Positions 19,499 to 27,933 of a DNA stretch of 64,000 nt are shown one piece after another. Both the position numbers and the translations under genes were made by a program. Origin of the DNA: Flavobacteriales bacterium UBA6772. Its GTDB lineage: Bacteria > Bacteroidota > Bacteroidia > Flavobacteriales > Flavobacteriaceae. Location of the stretch: the NCBI GenBank assembly GCA_905181765.1, contig CAJIYW010000002.1:1-64000 (forward strand). The letters are read 5' to 3'. The stretch's first letter is position 1. Each line of letters opens with the position of its first letter. The notes beneath the pieces were generated by a model. The model had not been told where the DNA came from, ran no database searches, and was given only the letters and a program-made list of their open reading frames with translations.

Positions 19499-20248
19499 AT
19501 GAAAAATATTTTATTTTTATTGTTATTAATTGCCAATAGTATTAGTGGTCAAAATGCAGATAGTTTATTTGTTTCTGCTAATGAGCTATACAGAAACGGT
19601 GCGTTTGAAGAAGCTATTAAAAAGTATAAAGAAATTGAAACCCTAGATGCAATCTCGTCAGAGTTATACTTAAACTTGGGAAATGCACATTATAAGTTAA
19701 ATAAAGTTGGCCCAACTATATTCTACTATGAAAAAGCGCTAAAATTAGATCCTTTAAACACTGATGTTCAAAACAATTTAATATTTGCACAACGGCTAGC
19801 TTTAGACAATATAAAGGAGGTCCCGAAAACTATTTTTCAAAAATTTAATAAAAATTATTTACAAAAATTATCGTTTGATGAATGGGCAATAGTTGTTGTT
19901 ATTTTTTCTTTTTTAACCGCTATTTTATTCTTATTATTTTACTTTGGATATGATCCTACTAAAAAAAGAATCTACTTTAGTACAAGTCTATTTAGCTTTA
20001 TACTGTTACTTTTTGTCGTTTTTATTACCTGTAATCAATACAATCAAGCAAAAAATAAAAAAGAAGCAATTGTTTTTGCAGAGAAAACAGCAATTAGAAA
20101 TGCGCCAACCCTGAACTCTGAAGAAGTTTTTATATTGCATGAAGGTGCAAAAGTAATTGTATTAGATGCTATTGATAATTGGAAAAAGATTAAATTAGCA
20201 GATGGAAAACAAGGCTGGATAATTTCCGAAGAAATTAAAGAATTTTAA
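19499..20248 (+). CDS. batE: BatE, TPR and SH3-type domain membrane protein
   Basis: The 249-residue protein has a signal peptide (FLLLLIANSISGQ), two TPRs (SANELYRNGAFEEAIKKYKEI and LYLNLGNAHYKLNKVGPTIFYYEKALKLDP, about 25-95), two transmembrane helices (about 125-148 and 160-178), and a C-terminal bacterial SH3 domain (TAIRNAPTLNSEEVFILHEGAKVIVLD ... ADGKQGWIISEEI). This is the standard BatE architecture. It starts one base after the BatD tail stop. It likely completes the Bat envelope complex. Confidence 0.9.
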   Translation: MKNILFLLLLIANSISGQNADSLFVSANELYRNGAFEEAIKKYKEIETLDAISSELYLNLGNAHYKLNKVGPTIFYYEKALKLDPLNTDVQNNLIFAQRLALDNIKEVPKTIFQKFNKNYLQKLSFDEWAIVVVIFSFLTAILFLLFYFGYDPTKKRIYFSTSLFSFILLLFVVFITCNQYNQAKNKKEAIVFAEKTAIRNAPTLNSEEVFILHEGAKVIVLDAIDNWKKIKLADGKQGWIISEEIKEF

Positions 20249-20258
20249 ACAACACTTG

Positions 20259-20552
20259 ATGAAAAAAAGGATAGCAATTGTCTTTACTATTATTTTTACA
20301 CTGTTTATTGTGAGTCCCACAATACTATCGGTTGTAGAAGATAGTTTTGACATCTCTATTCTTTTTAATGTTGGTGAAGAGGAAAATAATCAAAAGGAAA
20401 TTTCTAAAAATTTTGATTTAAAAAGTTCTGAAATAAAAAAAACTGATTCCCTTTTTAATTCTTTAAAAAAAAGAAATTTACTAAACTACCGGTTAAAAAA
20501 ATACACAGATATTTATCAAGAGAATACGTATCCTCCTCCTGAATTCCTGTAA
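20259..20552 (+). CDS. Conserved small membrane-anchored protein of unknown function
   Basis: A 97-residue protein from ATG 20259 (a TTG three bases earlier is less likely). It has one N-terminal hydrophobic segment (RIAIVFTIIFTLFIVSPTILSVV) and a short charged domain ending YPPPEFL. I do not recognise a family. It sits 10 bases after batE on the same strand and before the SulP gene, so it could be the last gene of the Bat operon. Codon use resembles its neighbours. Confidence 0.6.
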   Translation: MKKRIAIVFTIIFTLFIVSPTILSVVEDSFDISILFNVGEEENNQKEISKNFDLKSSEIKKTDSLFNSLKKRNLLNYRLKKYTDIYQENTYPPPEFL

Positions 20553-20574
20553 ATTTTCAAAAAAACTCACAAAA

Positions 20575-20596
20575 TTTAACTTTAACTTTAACTTTA
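20575..20596 (+). repeat. Short tandem TTTAAC repeat upstream of the SulP gene
   Basis: Three perfect TTTAAC units followed by TTTA lie 45-66 bases ahead of the SulP start codon, in its probable promoter region. A repeat in this position could alter promoter spacing; no regulator is known. Confidence 0.6.
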
Positions 20597-20640
20597 TACC
20601 TGTCGTATATATACCGATGGGTTAAATAATTTATTTTTTT

Positions 20641-22503
20641 ATGAAAAAATTATTTTCAAACATAAAAGGAGATGCTTTTGGTGGTATTACTGCAGGTATT
20701 GTTGCGCTTCCACTAGCCTTGGCTTTCGGTGTATCATCTGGATTGGGGCCAAGTGCAGGATTGTACGGTGCTATATTTATTAGTTTCTTTGCAGCCTTAT
20801 TTGGTGGAACAAATACACAAATTTCTGGCCCAACCGCGCCAATGACAGCTGTTAGTATGGTTGTAATTGCGGGTATTGTTGCTGCCAATGACGGAGATGT
20901 TACCAAGGCTTTGCCAGCCATCTTAACTATTTTTATTTTAGCCGGGTTATTTCAAATTATATTAGGTGTTATTGGTTTGGGTAAATACATTAGATACATT
21001 CCATACCCAGTGGTCTCTGGATTTATGACCGCAATTGGTCTTATTATATTACTTACGCAAATATTGCCTTCTGTTGGCTATTATCCTAAAGAAGATACTG
21101 TGTTCGTAGAAACCTTCAAGCCACAGGCCAAAGAAGTAATTTTAAAAAATCTTCTAAAAGAAGAGGCTGGTGAGAAGATTTTAGTTATTGAAAACTTTGA
21201 GGAAACCATTAAAAGAGCTGATAAAATTTCAGGTGCAGATATCTTAAAAGAATCAGAAAATTTAGCTGCAAAAGAAACTTCTGGTGCTTTAGGCGCAATT
21301 AAAGCATTGCCAAGAGCTGTTCAAAATATTGACTGGTTAGAATTAATGCTCGCACTAGGAACTATTTTTATAATCTATGGTTTTAAAAGAATTACCACTA
21401 AAGTACCTAGCACACTTGTTGCGTTAGTTGTAATGTCTAGTGTTGCCGTTGGCTTTGGTTTAGACTATAGAACTATTCAAGAAATACCAAGTGGAATTCC
21501 CATTCCCAAATGGGAAATTTTTACTGGGTTTAGCCTCTCTAGTATTACACCTTATATTTTTACAGCATTAACTTTAGCCCTCCTAGGTGCAATTGATTCT
21601 CTATTAACGAGTGTCGTTGCAGATAATATGACTAAAACCAAACACAAGCCAAATAAAGAGTTAATTGGACAAGGAATTGGAAATAGTATTGCAGCCTTAT
21701 TTGGAGGTATTCCAGGTGCAGGTGCAACCATTAGAACCGTAGTAAATATAAATGCTGGTGGAAAAACAAAACTTTCTGGAATGATTGCAGGAATTATGTT
21801 GCTATTGATAATGCTGGGCTTAGGACCGATTGCTTCTAAAATTCCAGCAGGTGTTTTAGCAGGTATATTAATTACGGTTGGTATTGGTGTAATGGATTAT
21901 AAAGGATTAAAAGCAATACCATATTTACCAAGAGATGTTAAAATAGGACCCATTAAACTGAGTTCTGAAGTTTTAATTATGATTGTAGTTTTACTACTCT
22001 CTACTTTCTGGAACTTAGTATATGCCGTTGGAATTGGTCTAGTAATTGCATCGTTAATGTTTATGAAAAAAATTGGTGATTTAACTGCAGAAAGATCAAA
22101 TGTAAAATCATTAAAAGAAGAATCTTGGGCAGATGAAATTGATTTTCCAGAAAACTTAAAAGAAAAGGTGTTTATTAAGCACATTAAAGGACCTTTGTTT
22201 TTTGGTTCTACAAGTGAATTTCAAGCACTTTCACAACAGATTCCTGAATCTGCAAAAACCGTAATTATGCGTTTAGGTAGAATGCAATATATGGATCAAT
22301 CTGGTCTGTATGCTATGGAAGATATGTTGCAAGATCTAAAGAAAAAAAATATCGAAGTGTTGTTTGTTAACTTATTACAACAACCTAGATATATGATGGA
22401 AAGAATTGATATCATTCCAGATTTTATACCAAAAGAACACATTTTTAAAGGTTTTTCACCTTGTGTTCAATGGATAAAAGAAAATATAACAGACGAATCT
22501 TAA
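20641..22503 (+). CDS. SulP-family anion (probably bicarbonate) transporter with STAS domain
   Basis: The 620-residue protein begins with the SulP signature (GDAFGGITAGIVALPLALAFGVSSGLGPSAGLYGAI). It has 10-14 hydrophobic segments, a non-membrane insertion at about residues 155-225 (FVETFKPQAKEVILKNLL...), and a C-terminal STAS domain (about 505-610, KTVIMRLGRMQYMDQSGLYAMEDML). SulP proteins move sulfate, bicarbonate or other anions with Na+ or H+. The carbonic anhydrase gene follows after 12 bases, which strongly suggests bicarbonate as substrate (BicA-like use). The gene is preceded by a tandem TTTAAC repeat. Confidence 0.9.
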   Translation: MKKLFSNIKGDAFGGITAGIVALPLALAFGVSSGLGPSAGLYGAIFISFFAALFGGTNTQISGPTAPMTAVSMVVIAGIVAANDGDVTKALPAILTIFILAGLFQIILGVIGLGKYIRYIPYPVVSGFMTAIGLIILLTQILPSVGYYPKEDTVFVETFKPQAKEVILKNLLKEEAGEKILVIENFEETIKRADKISGADILKESENLAAKETSGALGAIKALPRAVQNIDWLELMLALGTIFIIYGFKRITTKVPSTLVALVVMSSVAVGFGLDYRTIQEIPSGIPIPKWEIFTGFSLSSITPYIFTALTLALLGAIDSLLTSVVADNMTKTKHKPNKELIGQGIGNSIAALFGGIPGAGATIRTVVNINAGGKTKLSGMIAGIMLLLIMLGLGPIASKIPAGVLAGILITVGIGVMDYKGLKAIPYLPRDVKIGPIKLSSEVLIMIVVLLLSTFWNLVYAVGIGLVIASLMFMKKIGDLTAERSNVKSLKEESWADEIDFPENLKEKVFIKHIKGPLFFGSTSEFQALSQQIPESAKTVIMRLGRMQYMDQSGLYAMEDMLQDLKKKNIEVLFVNLLQQPRYMMERIDIIPDFIPKEHIFKGFSPCVQWIKENITDES

Positions 22504-22515
22504 AATTAAAAAATT

Positions 22516-23151
22516 ATGTCGCACATAATCAAAGCAATTACAAAAGAAGTACAAGATAAATTAACACCAATGCTTGTCTTAGAGGATTTCATTGAGGGAA
22601 ATTCTCGTTTCATAGCGAACAAAGCAAATACAGCAGATCACAAAGCATTAATTACACAAACTACAACTGGGCAGCATCCAAAAGCAATTGTACTTTCATG
22701 TATAGATTCTAGAGTGCCTGTAGAATTAATTTTCGACCAAACTATTGGTGATGTTTTTGTAGCAAGAGTTGCAGGAAATTTTGAAAACACAGATATCTTA
22801 GGAAGCATGGAGTATTCTTGCAAGGTAGCCGGAAGTAAATTGGTTTTTATACTAGGACACGAAAGTTGTGGGGCCGTCAAAGCTGCCTGCGACCATGTAG
22901 AACTAGGTAATATTACTGCCATGTTAGACAATATACAACCAGCGGTAAAAAAATCTGAGGGAGAAGTTACTGGAGAGCACAACTCTTCAAACAGCGGGTT
23001 TGTTGACAAAACAATTGAAAACAATGTACTCTTAACAATAGAGAGAATTAGAGAAAAAAGCCCAATTCTTAAAGAAATGGAGGCCATGAAAGAAATTAAA
23101 ATTGTTGGTGGTGTGTACCACATCAGTAGCGGAAAAGTAACACTACTTTAA
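22516..23151 (+). CDS. Beta-class carbonic anhydrase
   Basis: The 211-residue protein has the beta-carbonic anhydrase zinc ligands: C62-x-D64-x-R66 (SCIDSRVP) and H115-x2-C118 (GHESCGAVKAA). It lacks a signal peptide, so it is cytosolic. It interconverts CO2 and bicarbonate. Its position 12 bases after a SulP transporter indicates an operon for bicarbonate uptake or supply to carboxylases. A strong terminator follows at about 23158-23188. All catalytic residues are present. Confidence 0.93.
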   Translation: MSHIIKAITKEVQDKLTPMLVLEDFIEGNSRFIANKANTADHKALITQTTTGQHPKAIVLSCIDSRVPVELIFDQTIGDVFVARVAGNFENTDILGSMEYSCKVAGSKLVFILGHESCGAVKAACDHVELGNITAMLDNIQPAVKKSEGEVTGEHNSSNSGFVDKTIENNVLLTIERIREKSPILKEMEAMKEIKIVGGVYHISSGKVTLL

Positions 23152-23157
23152 TATAAA

Positions 23158-23188
23158 AAAAACCGAGATTTTAATCTCGGTTTTTTTA
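23158..23188. terminator. Rho-independent terminator after the SulP-carbonic anhydrase operon
   Basis: A perfect stem AACCGAGATT/AATCTCGGTT (23161-23182) with A-run before and a T7 tract after. It ends the plus-strand operon and, being symmetric, may also stop the convergent cvpA transcript. Confidence 0.85.
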
Positions 23189-23216
23189 TACTCTTTAGTT
23201 TTAATACTATTATATG

Positions 23217-23732
23217 CTATATATTCAAGTCCGGAATTACTAGTTCATCTTCATTCTTTATAATTGAAGGAAATATGGTTGGCGCAATCTTTTTTACGGG
23301 AGCATATAAAATCGATTCATCTAAAGTTTCTTTTTTTACAAACGGAATTGTGTCATTCATTTTTCCAAAAAAAATAAAAATAACACTTAAAATTAATCCT
23401 ATTTTTATCGCCCCAAAAACACCACCTAATATCTTATTAATAACACCCAATGCAGCAAAGTCTGCTAGCTTTGTAAGCATTTTACCTAGCAACGCAATTG
23501 TAACTATGATTGTAATAAAAGTTCCTGCAAATGCGGCTAAGGAAACATATTCTTGATCCCAAGAAACGGCCTCTTTTAAAAAGTCTCCAATAAAATATGA
23601 AAAATGTATTGCACCATAAACACCCCCTATTAATGCGGCTAAAGAAGCAACTTCAACAAACAGGCCTTTCATAACTCCTCTTACAAAGCCAAATATTAAA
23701 AGTGCTGCAATAACAATATCAAATATATTCAT
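23217..23732 (-). CDS. CvpA-family membrane protein
   Basis: The 171-residue protein has four hydrophobic segments and the CvpA signature: N-terminal NIFDIVIAALLIFGFVRGVMKGLFVEVASLAALIGGVYGA and central FITIIVTIALLGKMLTKLADFAALGVINKILGGVFGAIKIGLILSVI. CvpA was first linked to colicin V export in E. coli; its wider role is in envelope homeostasis. The C-terminal tail is soluble (PVKKIAPTIFPSII). It is transcribed alone, towards the terminator at 23158-23188. Confidence 0.88.
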   Translation of the reverse strand: MNIFDIVIAALLIFGFVRGVMKGLFVEVASLAALIGGVYGAIHFSYFIGDFLKEAVSWDQEYVSLAAFAGTFITIIVTIALLGKMLTKLADFAALGVINKILGGVFGAIKIGLILSVIFIFFGKMNDTIPFVKKETLDESILYAPVKKIAPTIFPSIIKNEDELVIPDLNI

Positions 23733-23787
23733 TTCATAAATTTTCTCAAACCTACATCTTTTTTTTAATATTTAAAAATGGACATTG

Positions 23788-23795
23788 TATCTTTG
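23788..23795 (+). promoter_or_regulatory. Putative -7 promoter box deciding the start of the next gene
   Basis: TATCTTTG fits TAnnTTTG. Transcription would begin around 23800, so the GTG at 23795 would not be on the message and ATG 23816 is the probable start. Confidence 0.5.
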
Positions 23796-23815
23796 TGAAA
23801 TTAAAACCAAATACA

Positions 23816-24175
23816 ATGCAAAAAGTAATTAACTTAAAAGAAAAATGGGATTTGTTAGTTGCAAAACTAACAGCACAATTTGCCGATGGAGATGAGTTAA
23901 ATATGGATGGTATTATCTATTTAATTGGCGTGCAAGAATTAGGTAAAGAAAGCACCAGTTATAAAAAAGATGAAAAAGTAAACTTAATGCATATTGCCAT
24001 TTGCAAATTACTAGAACCTTATGGTTATTATGAGTTTGATTACTATGATGATGATAGTTGGCCACACTATAAAATAATTACAGAATTACCTAATTTAAAG
24101 CCAGGTGAACAGACGGTTTTAATGAAAGAAGCAATTGTAAATTATTTTGATGTCTTGTCTTATTTAGAAGCTTAA
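23816..24175 (+). CDS. Conserved Bacteroidota protein of unknown function
   Basis: A 119-residue soluble acidic protein from ATG 23816 (MQKVINLKEKWDLLVAKL). It contains conserved-looking segments DGIIYLIGVQELG, VNLMHIAICKLLEPYGYYEFDYYDDDSWPHYKIITELP and KEAIVNYFDVL. I do not recognise a functional family, though similar small proteins are widespread in Flavobacteriia. The last four bases overlap the convergent SDR gene. No metal site or nucleotide-binding motif is obvious. Confidence 0.7.
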   Translation: MQKVINLKEKWDLLVAKLTAQFADGDELNMDGIIYLIGVQELGKESTSYKKDEKVNLMHIAICKLLEPYGYYEFDYYDDDSWPHYKIITELPNLKPGEQTVLMKEAIVNYFDVLSYLEA

Positions 24176-24966
24176 GTAACACGCAACTTTCTTATTAATA
24201 CAGACAATAGCTTTGGGAAGAACCGTTTTACATACACTCCTAATTTTTCTTTTGCGCCTGCAATACACACTTCTTCTTTTTTATTTTTAATAGCCTTTAA
24301 AATTAATTTAGCACAACGCTCTGGAGACATTCCATTACTTGTTGCAACATCCATTTTTCCTTGCGGTGCGCCATTACCTATTAATGCGTTTTTAGAAATA
24401 TTAGTATTTATAAAACCAGGGCAAAGCAAGGTAACTACAATATTGTTTTGATGATTTTCTGCACGAAGACTGTCAAAAAAACCATGCAAAGCATGCTTAC
24501 TTGCTGCATAACCAGAGCGCAAAGGTGTACCAATTTTACCAACAATACTAGTAGTAGTTACGAACTGACCTTCTTGTTTTTCAATAAAATGAGGTAAAAT
24601 TGCTTTGGTTAATGCCACGGTTCCTAGATAATTAATATCCATAATTCGCTTGTCTACATGAATATTAGTCTCTGCAGCTAGAGAACGCTGACTTATACCT
24701 CCATTATTTATTAAAATATCAATTTTACCAAAAGCTTTTATTGCCTCTGCTGCCACTAATGCTAAACTCATATAATTTTCTAAATCTAAAGGAATAATTT
24801 TTATATGCTCCGGATGATCACATGCCTGTTTTACCAATTCTAAAGATGTCTTATTTCTGGATGACAAAATAAGTTTACATTGCTGCTTGGAAAGCGCTAT
24901 TGCCAAAGCCTTTCCAATTCCCGAAGAAGCACCAGTAATCCAAATTATTTTGTTAAAAAAATACAT
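24172..24966 (-). CDS. Short-chain dehydrogenase/reductase (SDR)
   Basis: The 264-residue protein is a classical SDR: cofactor motif TGASSGIGKA near residue 11, NNGG at about 87-90, a catalytic Ser in TTSIVGK, and Y-x3-K (YAASK) at about residues 154-158. The C-terminal part is basic (KRFFPKLLSVLIRKLRV), suggesting membrane association as in DHRS7-type SDRs. It would reduce or oxidise a carbonyl/alcohol with NAD(P)(H); the substrate is unknown. The gene is monocistronic and converges with the preceding small gene. Confidence 0.88.
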   Translation of the reverse strand: MYFFNKIIWITGASSGIGKALAIALSKQQCKLILSSRNKTSLELVKQACDHPEHIKIIPLDLENYMSLALVAAEAIKAFGKIDILINNGGISQRSLAAETNIHVDKRIMDINYLGTVALTKAILPHFIEKQEGQFVTTTSIVGKIGTPLRSGYAASKHALHGFFDSLRAENHQNNIVVTLLCPGFINTNISKNALIGNGAPQGKMDVATSNGMSPERCAKLILKAIKNKKEEVCIAGAKEKLGVYVKRFFPKLLSVLIRKLRVT

Positions 24967-25070
24967 GCTTTGGTTTTTATGAATCCCAATATACCAAATT
25001 TCAAGAAGAAATAGTACTTTTGAGATGCTCCTTAAACTTAATTTTTCTAGCAGCTAAAAAATATGCAAAA

Positions 25071-26435
25071 ATGAAAAAACTAATCCTACTAATTCTTTTT
25101 ATCTCTTCATTTGCACAGGCCCAATTTTCTATAAATGGCACCTTAACAAATAGCTTAGATAAAGATTGGGTAATTTTATATAAAATTGAAGGCGCTACAC
25201 AACAATTTGTTCAGAATACAACCATTAAAAAAGATACTCTTTTAATTGATGGTAAAAAAAAAGCTATTAATATTTTTAAATTTGAATTAGCCGCAACTGC
25301 AAAAGCTGGCACTTATAGAGTTCGTTATAGAACACGTGGAATAAGCTTTGTAGATTTTATCTTTAATAAGGAAGATGTAAGTTTTACATTTCACCCAGAT
25401 TACCCAGAACAAGCTATTTTATTTTCTAAATCAAGAGAAAATATAATTTATAAAAACTACTTAAAAGATATTTCTAAGCAGCAACAAAAATTAGACTCCT
25501 TGCAAGTTACAGCAATCAGAAATCCTAAATTAGATTTAAAAAAAAGTTATAAAGCGGCACTTCTCAAAATAAATAATGCACAACAAGCATACCTAGAAAG
25601 CACACAAAAACTATATATCTACCCTTTTGTTAAGGCTAGTTTTAGAGTAAATCCGCCAGAGCTTAAAACCAATGTAAAAGAATACATGTCTGCTATTCTA
25701 GACACTTTTTTTGATCATATAGAGTTTTCAAATGAAACGCTGATAAACTCTTCTTTTTTAGTTGATAGAATTACAGATTATATCTTTTACATAAACTATT
25801 CAGAGGACGAAACAACCCAGCAATCACTTTATAAAAGCGCTTTAGAAACTGTTTTCACCAAGATTGAAGATTCCGTTTTTAAAAAATATATAATTGAATT
25901 TTTAATCGGACAGTTCGAAGAAGCGAATAACTTAGAAATGATAGATTTTCTTTTTGAAAACTATTATAATACCCTTCCAAAATCTATGCAAAATGATAAA
26001 TTTAAAACTGAAAAGTTGAAATTATTAGCAACAGCAATTGGCAGTATAGCCCCTGATTTTTCTTGGATAGAAAACGGTAAAGAATTCCAGCTTTCTAACT
26101 TAAATGAAGTAAATAACTATGTGTTAGTTTTTTGGAGTACAGGATGTTCTCATTGTTTAAAAGAAATTCCAGAGCTACACAAATTTTTACAAGGTAAAAA
26201 AGATATTAAAGTAATTGCCTTTGCCATGGAGAGAAATGATTTAGATTGGGAAAAAATGAAAATTACGCTACCTAATTGGCACCATGTTTTAGGTTTAAAT
26301 AAATGGAATAACAAAACTGCTAGAATTTATAACATAAATACTACACCTACTTATTTTGTGCTAGATTCAAATAAAAAAATAATTGCGAATCCGATTGCAC
26401 TAAAAGATTTAGAAACGCTCATAAAACAACTTTAA
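25071..26435 (+). CDS. TlpA-like thioredoxin-fold protein (exported)
   Basis: I start the gene at ATG 25071, which gives a clean signal peptide (KKLILLILFISSFAQA) and 454 residues; upstream in-frame extension lacks signal character. The N-terminal and middle parts (about 25-320) are a DUF4369-like beta domain followed by helices. The C-terminal thioredoxin domain (from about 325) has FSWIENGKEFQLSNL, the redox motif C-S-H-C in STGCSHCLKEIPELHKFL, and cis-proline TTPTYFV. Such proteins act as periplasmic disulfide reductases or oxidases. The stop overlaps the convergent YraN gene by four bases. Confidence 0.85.
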   Translation: MKKLILLILFISSFAQAQFSINGTLTNSLDKDWVILYKIEGATQQFVQNTTIKKDTLLIDGKKKAINIFKFELAATAKAGTYRVRYRTRGISFVDFIFNKEDVSFTFHPDYPEQAILFSKSRENIIYKNYLKDISKQQQKLDSLQVTAIRNPKLDLKKSYKAALLKINNAQQAYLESTQKLYIYPFVKASFRVNPPELKTNVKEYMSAILDTFFDHIEFSNETLINSSFLVDRITDYIFYINYSEDETTQQSLYKSALETVFTKIEDSVFKKYIIEFLIGQFEEANNLEMIDFLFENYYNTLPKSMQNDKFKTEKLKLLATAIGSIAPDFSWIENGKEFQLSNLNEVNNYVLVFWSTGCSHCLKEIPELHKFLQGKKDIKVIAFAMERNDLDWEKMKITLPNWHHVLGLNKWNNKTARIYNINTTPTYFVLDSNKKIIANPIALKDLETLIKQL

Positions 26436-26791
26436 AAGTATAAAAAAGCATCTTTTAAATGGGTGATTTTTGTTTTGTTGTCTTTATGAATAATCGCAAT
26501 AATATCAAAACGAACTTCTACATCTAAATCTTTTTCGATTACATAATAATCTATTGCAGAAAGTAATAATTTGATCTTTTTAGGGTTTACAAAATCTTGT
26601 GGGTCTCCAAAATAATCTGTGGTCCTTGTTTTTACTTCTACAACTGCTAAAACATTCTCTTTTTTAGCAATAATGTCTACCTCTGCTTTTAAATAACGAT
26701 AATTCTTTTCTAGGATTTGATAACCATTTTTAATTAAAAAATCAATCGCTAATTTTTCTCCTTTTTTACCAAGCTCGTTATGATCTGCCAT
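26432..26791 (-). CDS. YraN family (UPF0102) endonuclease-like protein
   Basis: This 119-residue protein matches the YraN family in length and sequence: GKKGEKLAIDFLIKNGYQILEKNYRY, then AEVDIIAKKENVLAVVEVKTRT, with the PD-(D/E)xK-like D and E-x-K residues. It probably binds or cuts DNA, perhaps branched structures; its cellular role is poorly known. It follows the LD-carboxypeptidase gene by four bases on the same strand, likely one transcript. Confidence 0.9.
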   Translation of the reverse strand: MADHNELGKKGEKLAIDFLIKNGYQILEKNYRYLKAEVDIIAKKENVLAVVEVKTRTTDYFGDPQDFVNPKKIKLLLSAIDYYVIEKDLDVEVRFDIIAIIHKDNKTKITHLKDAFLYF

Positions 26792-26795
26792 TCGT

Positions 26796-27863
26796 TTAAT
26801 TGTTACTAAATATAACTGAATAGCTTTCCTTGTCTGCTACTAACTGAATATTCCTTCCAAAAATTAAAGCTCTATTATCTGGCTCATGTCCTGCAGGAAA
26901 ATTAAATAAAACAGGAATATCTTGGGGAACAACCTCTAAGATTAATTGCTCTACAGAACTTCCCCAATTCGTAGAATTCTGTTTTATAGAAGACATATCT
27001 CCAACAATAACTGCTTTTACTTTTGTAAAATAACCTGCACGTTTTAAGCTCTGTAACATTCTATCTATTGAATATTTATACTCGCCAATTTCTTCGATAA
27101 AAAGAATTTTACCATCTGTATTTAATTGACTTTCTGAACCTAACATTGAAGCTACAATTGCGAGGTTTCCACCTACTAATTGTCCGGTTATTATTTCTGA
27201 TAAAGGAATTCTATTGTCCTTATCCGATGGAATTGTATAGGAAAGTGGTGCGCCAAACAAAGCCTTTTTAAAACTAGCAATAGTCTGTATAATTTCTTCT
27301 GGGTTTTCTTCTAAACTAGTTGCCAACATTCCATGAATAGTTTCTACTCCAAAATTATGAATATGGGCGTGGAACGCGGTGACATCCGAATATCCAATAA
27401 TCCATTTTGGAAACTGTTTAAAAGTACTAAAATCTAACAAATCTAAAATTCTAACAGAACCATAACCTCCTCTAGCTACCCAAATTGCTTTGATGTTTTT
27501 ATTGTCTAAAGCACTTTGAAAATCTGAAGCTCTTTCTGCATCTGTACCCGCAAAATGATTATTTTGATTAAATATATTTTTCCCTAAAACAACATGTAAA
27601 CCCCATTTTTCAGCTAATCTCTTTGCTTCCAAAACAGTGGTTATTCTCTTTTTTAAAATTCCTGCAGGAGCAACAATAGCAATAGTATCTCCTTTTTTAA
27701 GATACGAGGGTGTTCTTAATGTGTTCGTTTTTTCTTGTGCGTTTATCGATGCCGAAATCGTTAATAAAAATGCAGTAAATACTATAAGTCTCTTCAAAAT
27801 AAGTCTATTTTCTAATGTCTGGGAATCTAAAAATCTATTAAATGTAAATGTATCTATTTTCAA
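26796..27863 (-). CDS. LD-carboxypeptidase (peptidase family S66)
   Basis: The protein has the S66 layout: PSYLKKGDTIAIVAPAG start of the N-terminal domain, ARGGYGSVRILDLLDF, nucleophile serine in WIIGYSDVTAFH, glutamate in LFIEEIGEYKYSIDRML, and histidine in FPAGHEPDNRALIFG. It cuts the L-Lys/DAP-D-Ala bond in murein tetrapeptides during peptidoglycan recycling or remodelling. The ATG at 27863 gives 355 residues with about 20 residues before a signal-peptide-like segment (LIVFTAFLLTISASINA); the true start may be nearer the TTG in front of that segment. Export to the periplasm is therefore likely. Confidence 0.9.
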   Translation of the reverse strand: MKIDTFTFNRFLDSQTLENRLILKRLIVFTAFLLTISASINAQEKTNTLRTPSYLKKGDTIAIVAPAGILKKRITTVLEAKRLAEKWGLHVVLGKNIFNQNNHFAGTDAERASDFQSALDNKNIKAIWVARGGYGSVRILDLLDFSTFKQFPKWIIGYSDVTAFHAHIHNFGVETIHGMLATSLEENPEEIIQTIASFKKALFGAPLSYTIPSDKDNRIPLSEIITGQLVGGNLAIVASMLGSESQLNTDGKILFIEEIGEYKYSIDRMLQSLKRAGYFTKVKAVIVGDMSSIKQNSTNWGSSVEQLILEVVPQDIPVLFNFPAGHEPDNRALIFGRNIQLVADKESYSVIFSNN

Positions 27864-27887
27864 TGACTTTTAAAACTCGGTTTTTTG

Positions 27888-27895
27888 TACTTTTG
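27888..27895 (+). promoter_or_regulatory. Putative -7 promoter box for metG
   Basis: TACTTTTG fits TAnnTTTG and lies 38 bases upstream of the metG start codon, in the gap between metG and the divergent LD-carboxypeptidase gene. Confidence 0.45.
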
Positions 27896-27933
27896 TCTCT
27901 CAATAATTAGTCCAAAATCAATACAAAGAACAC

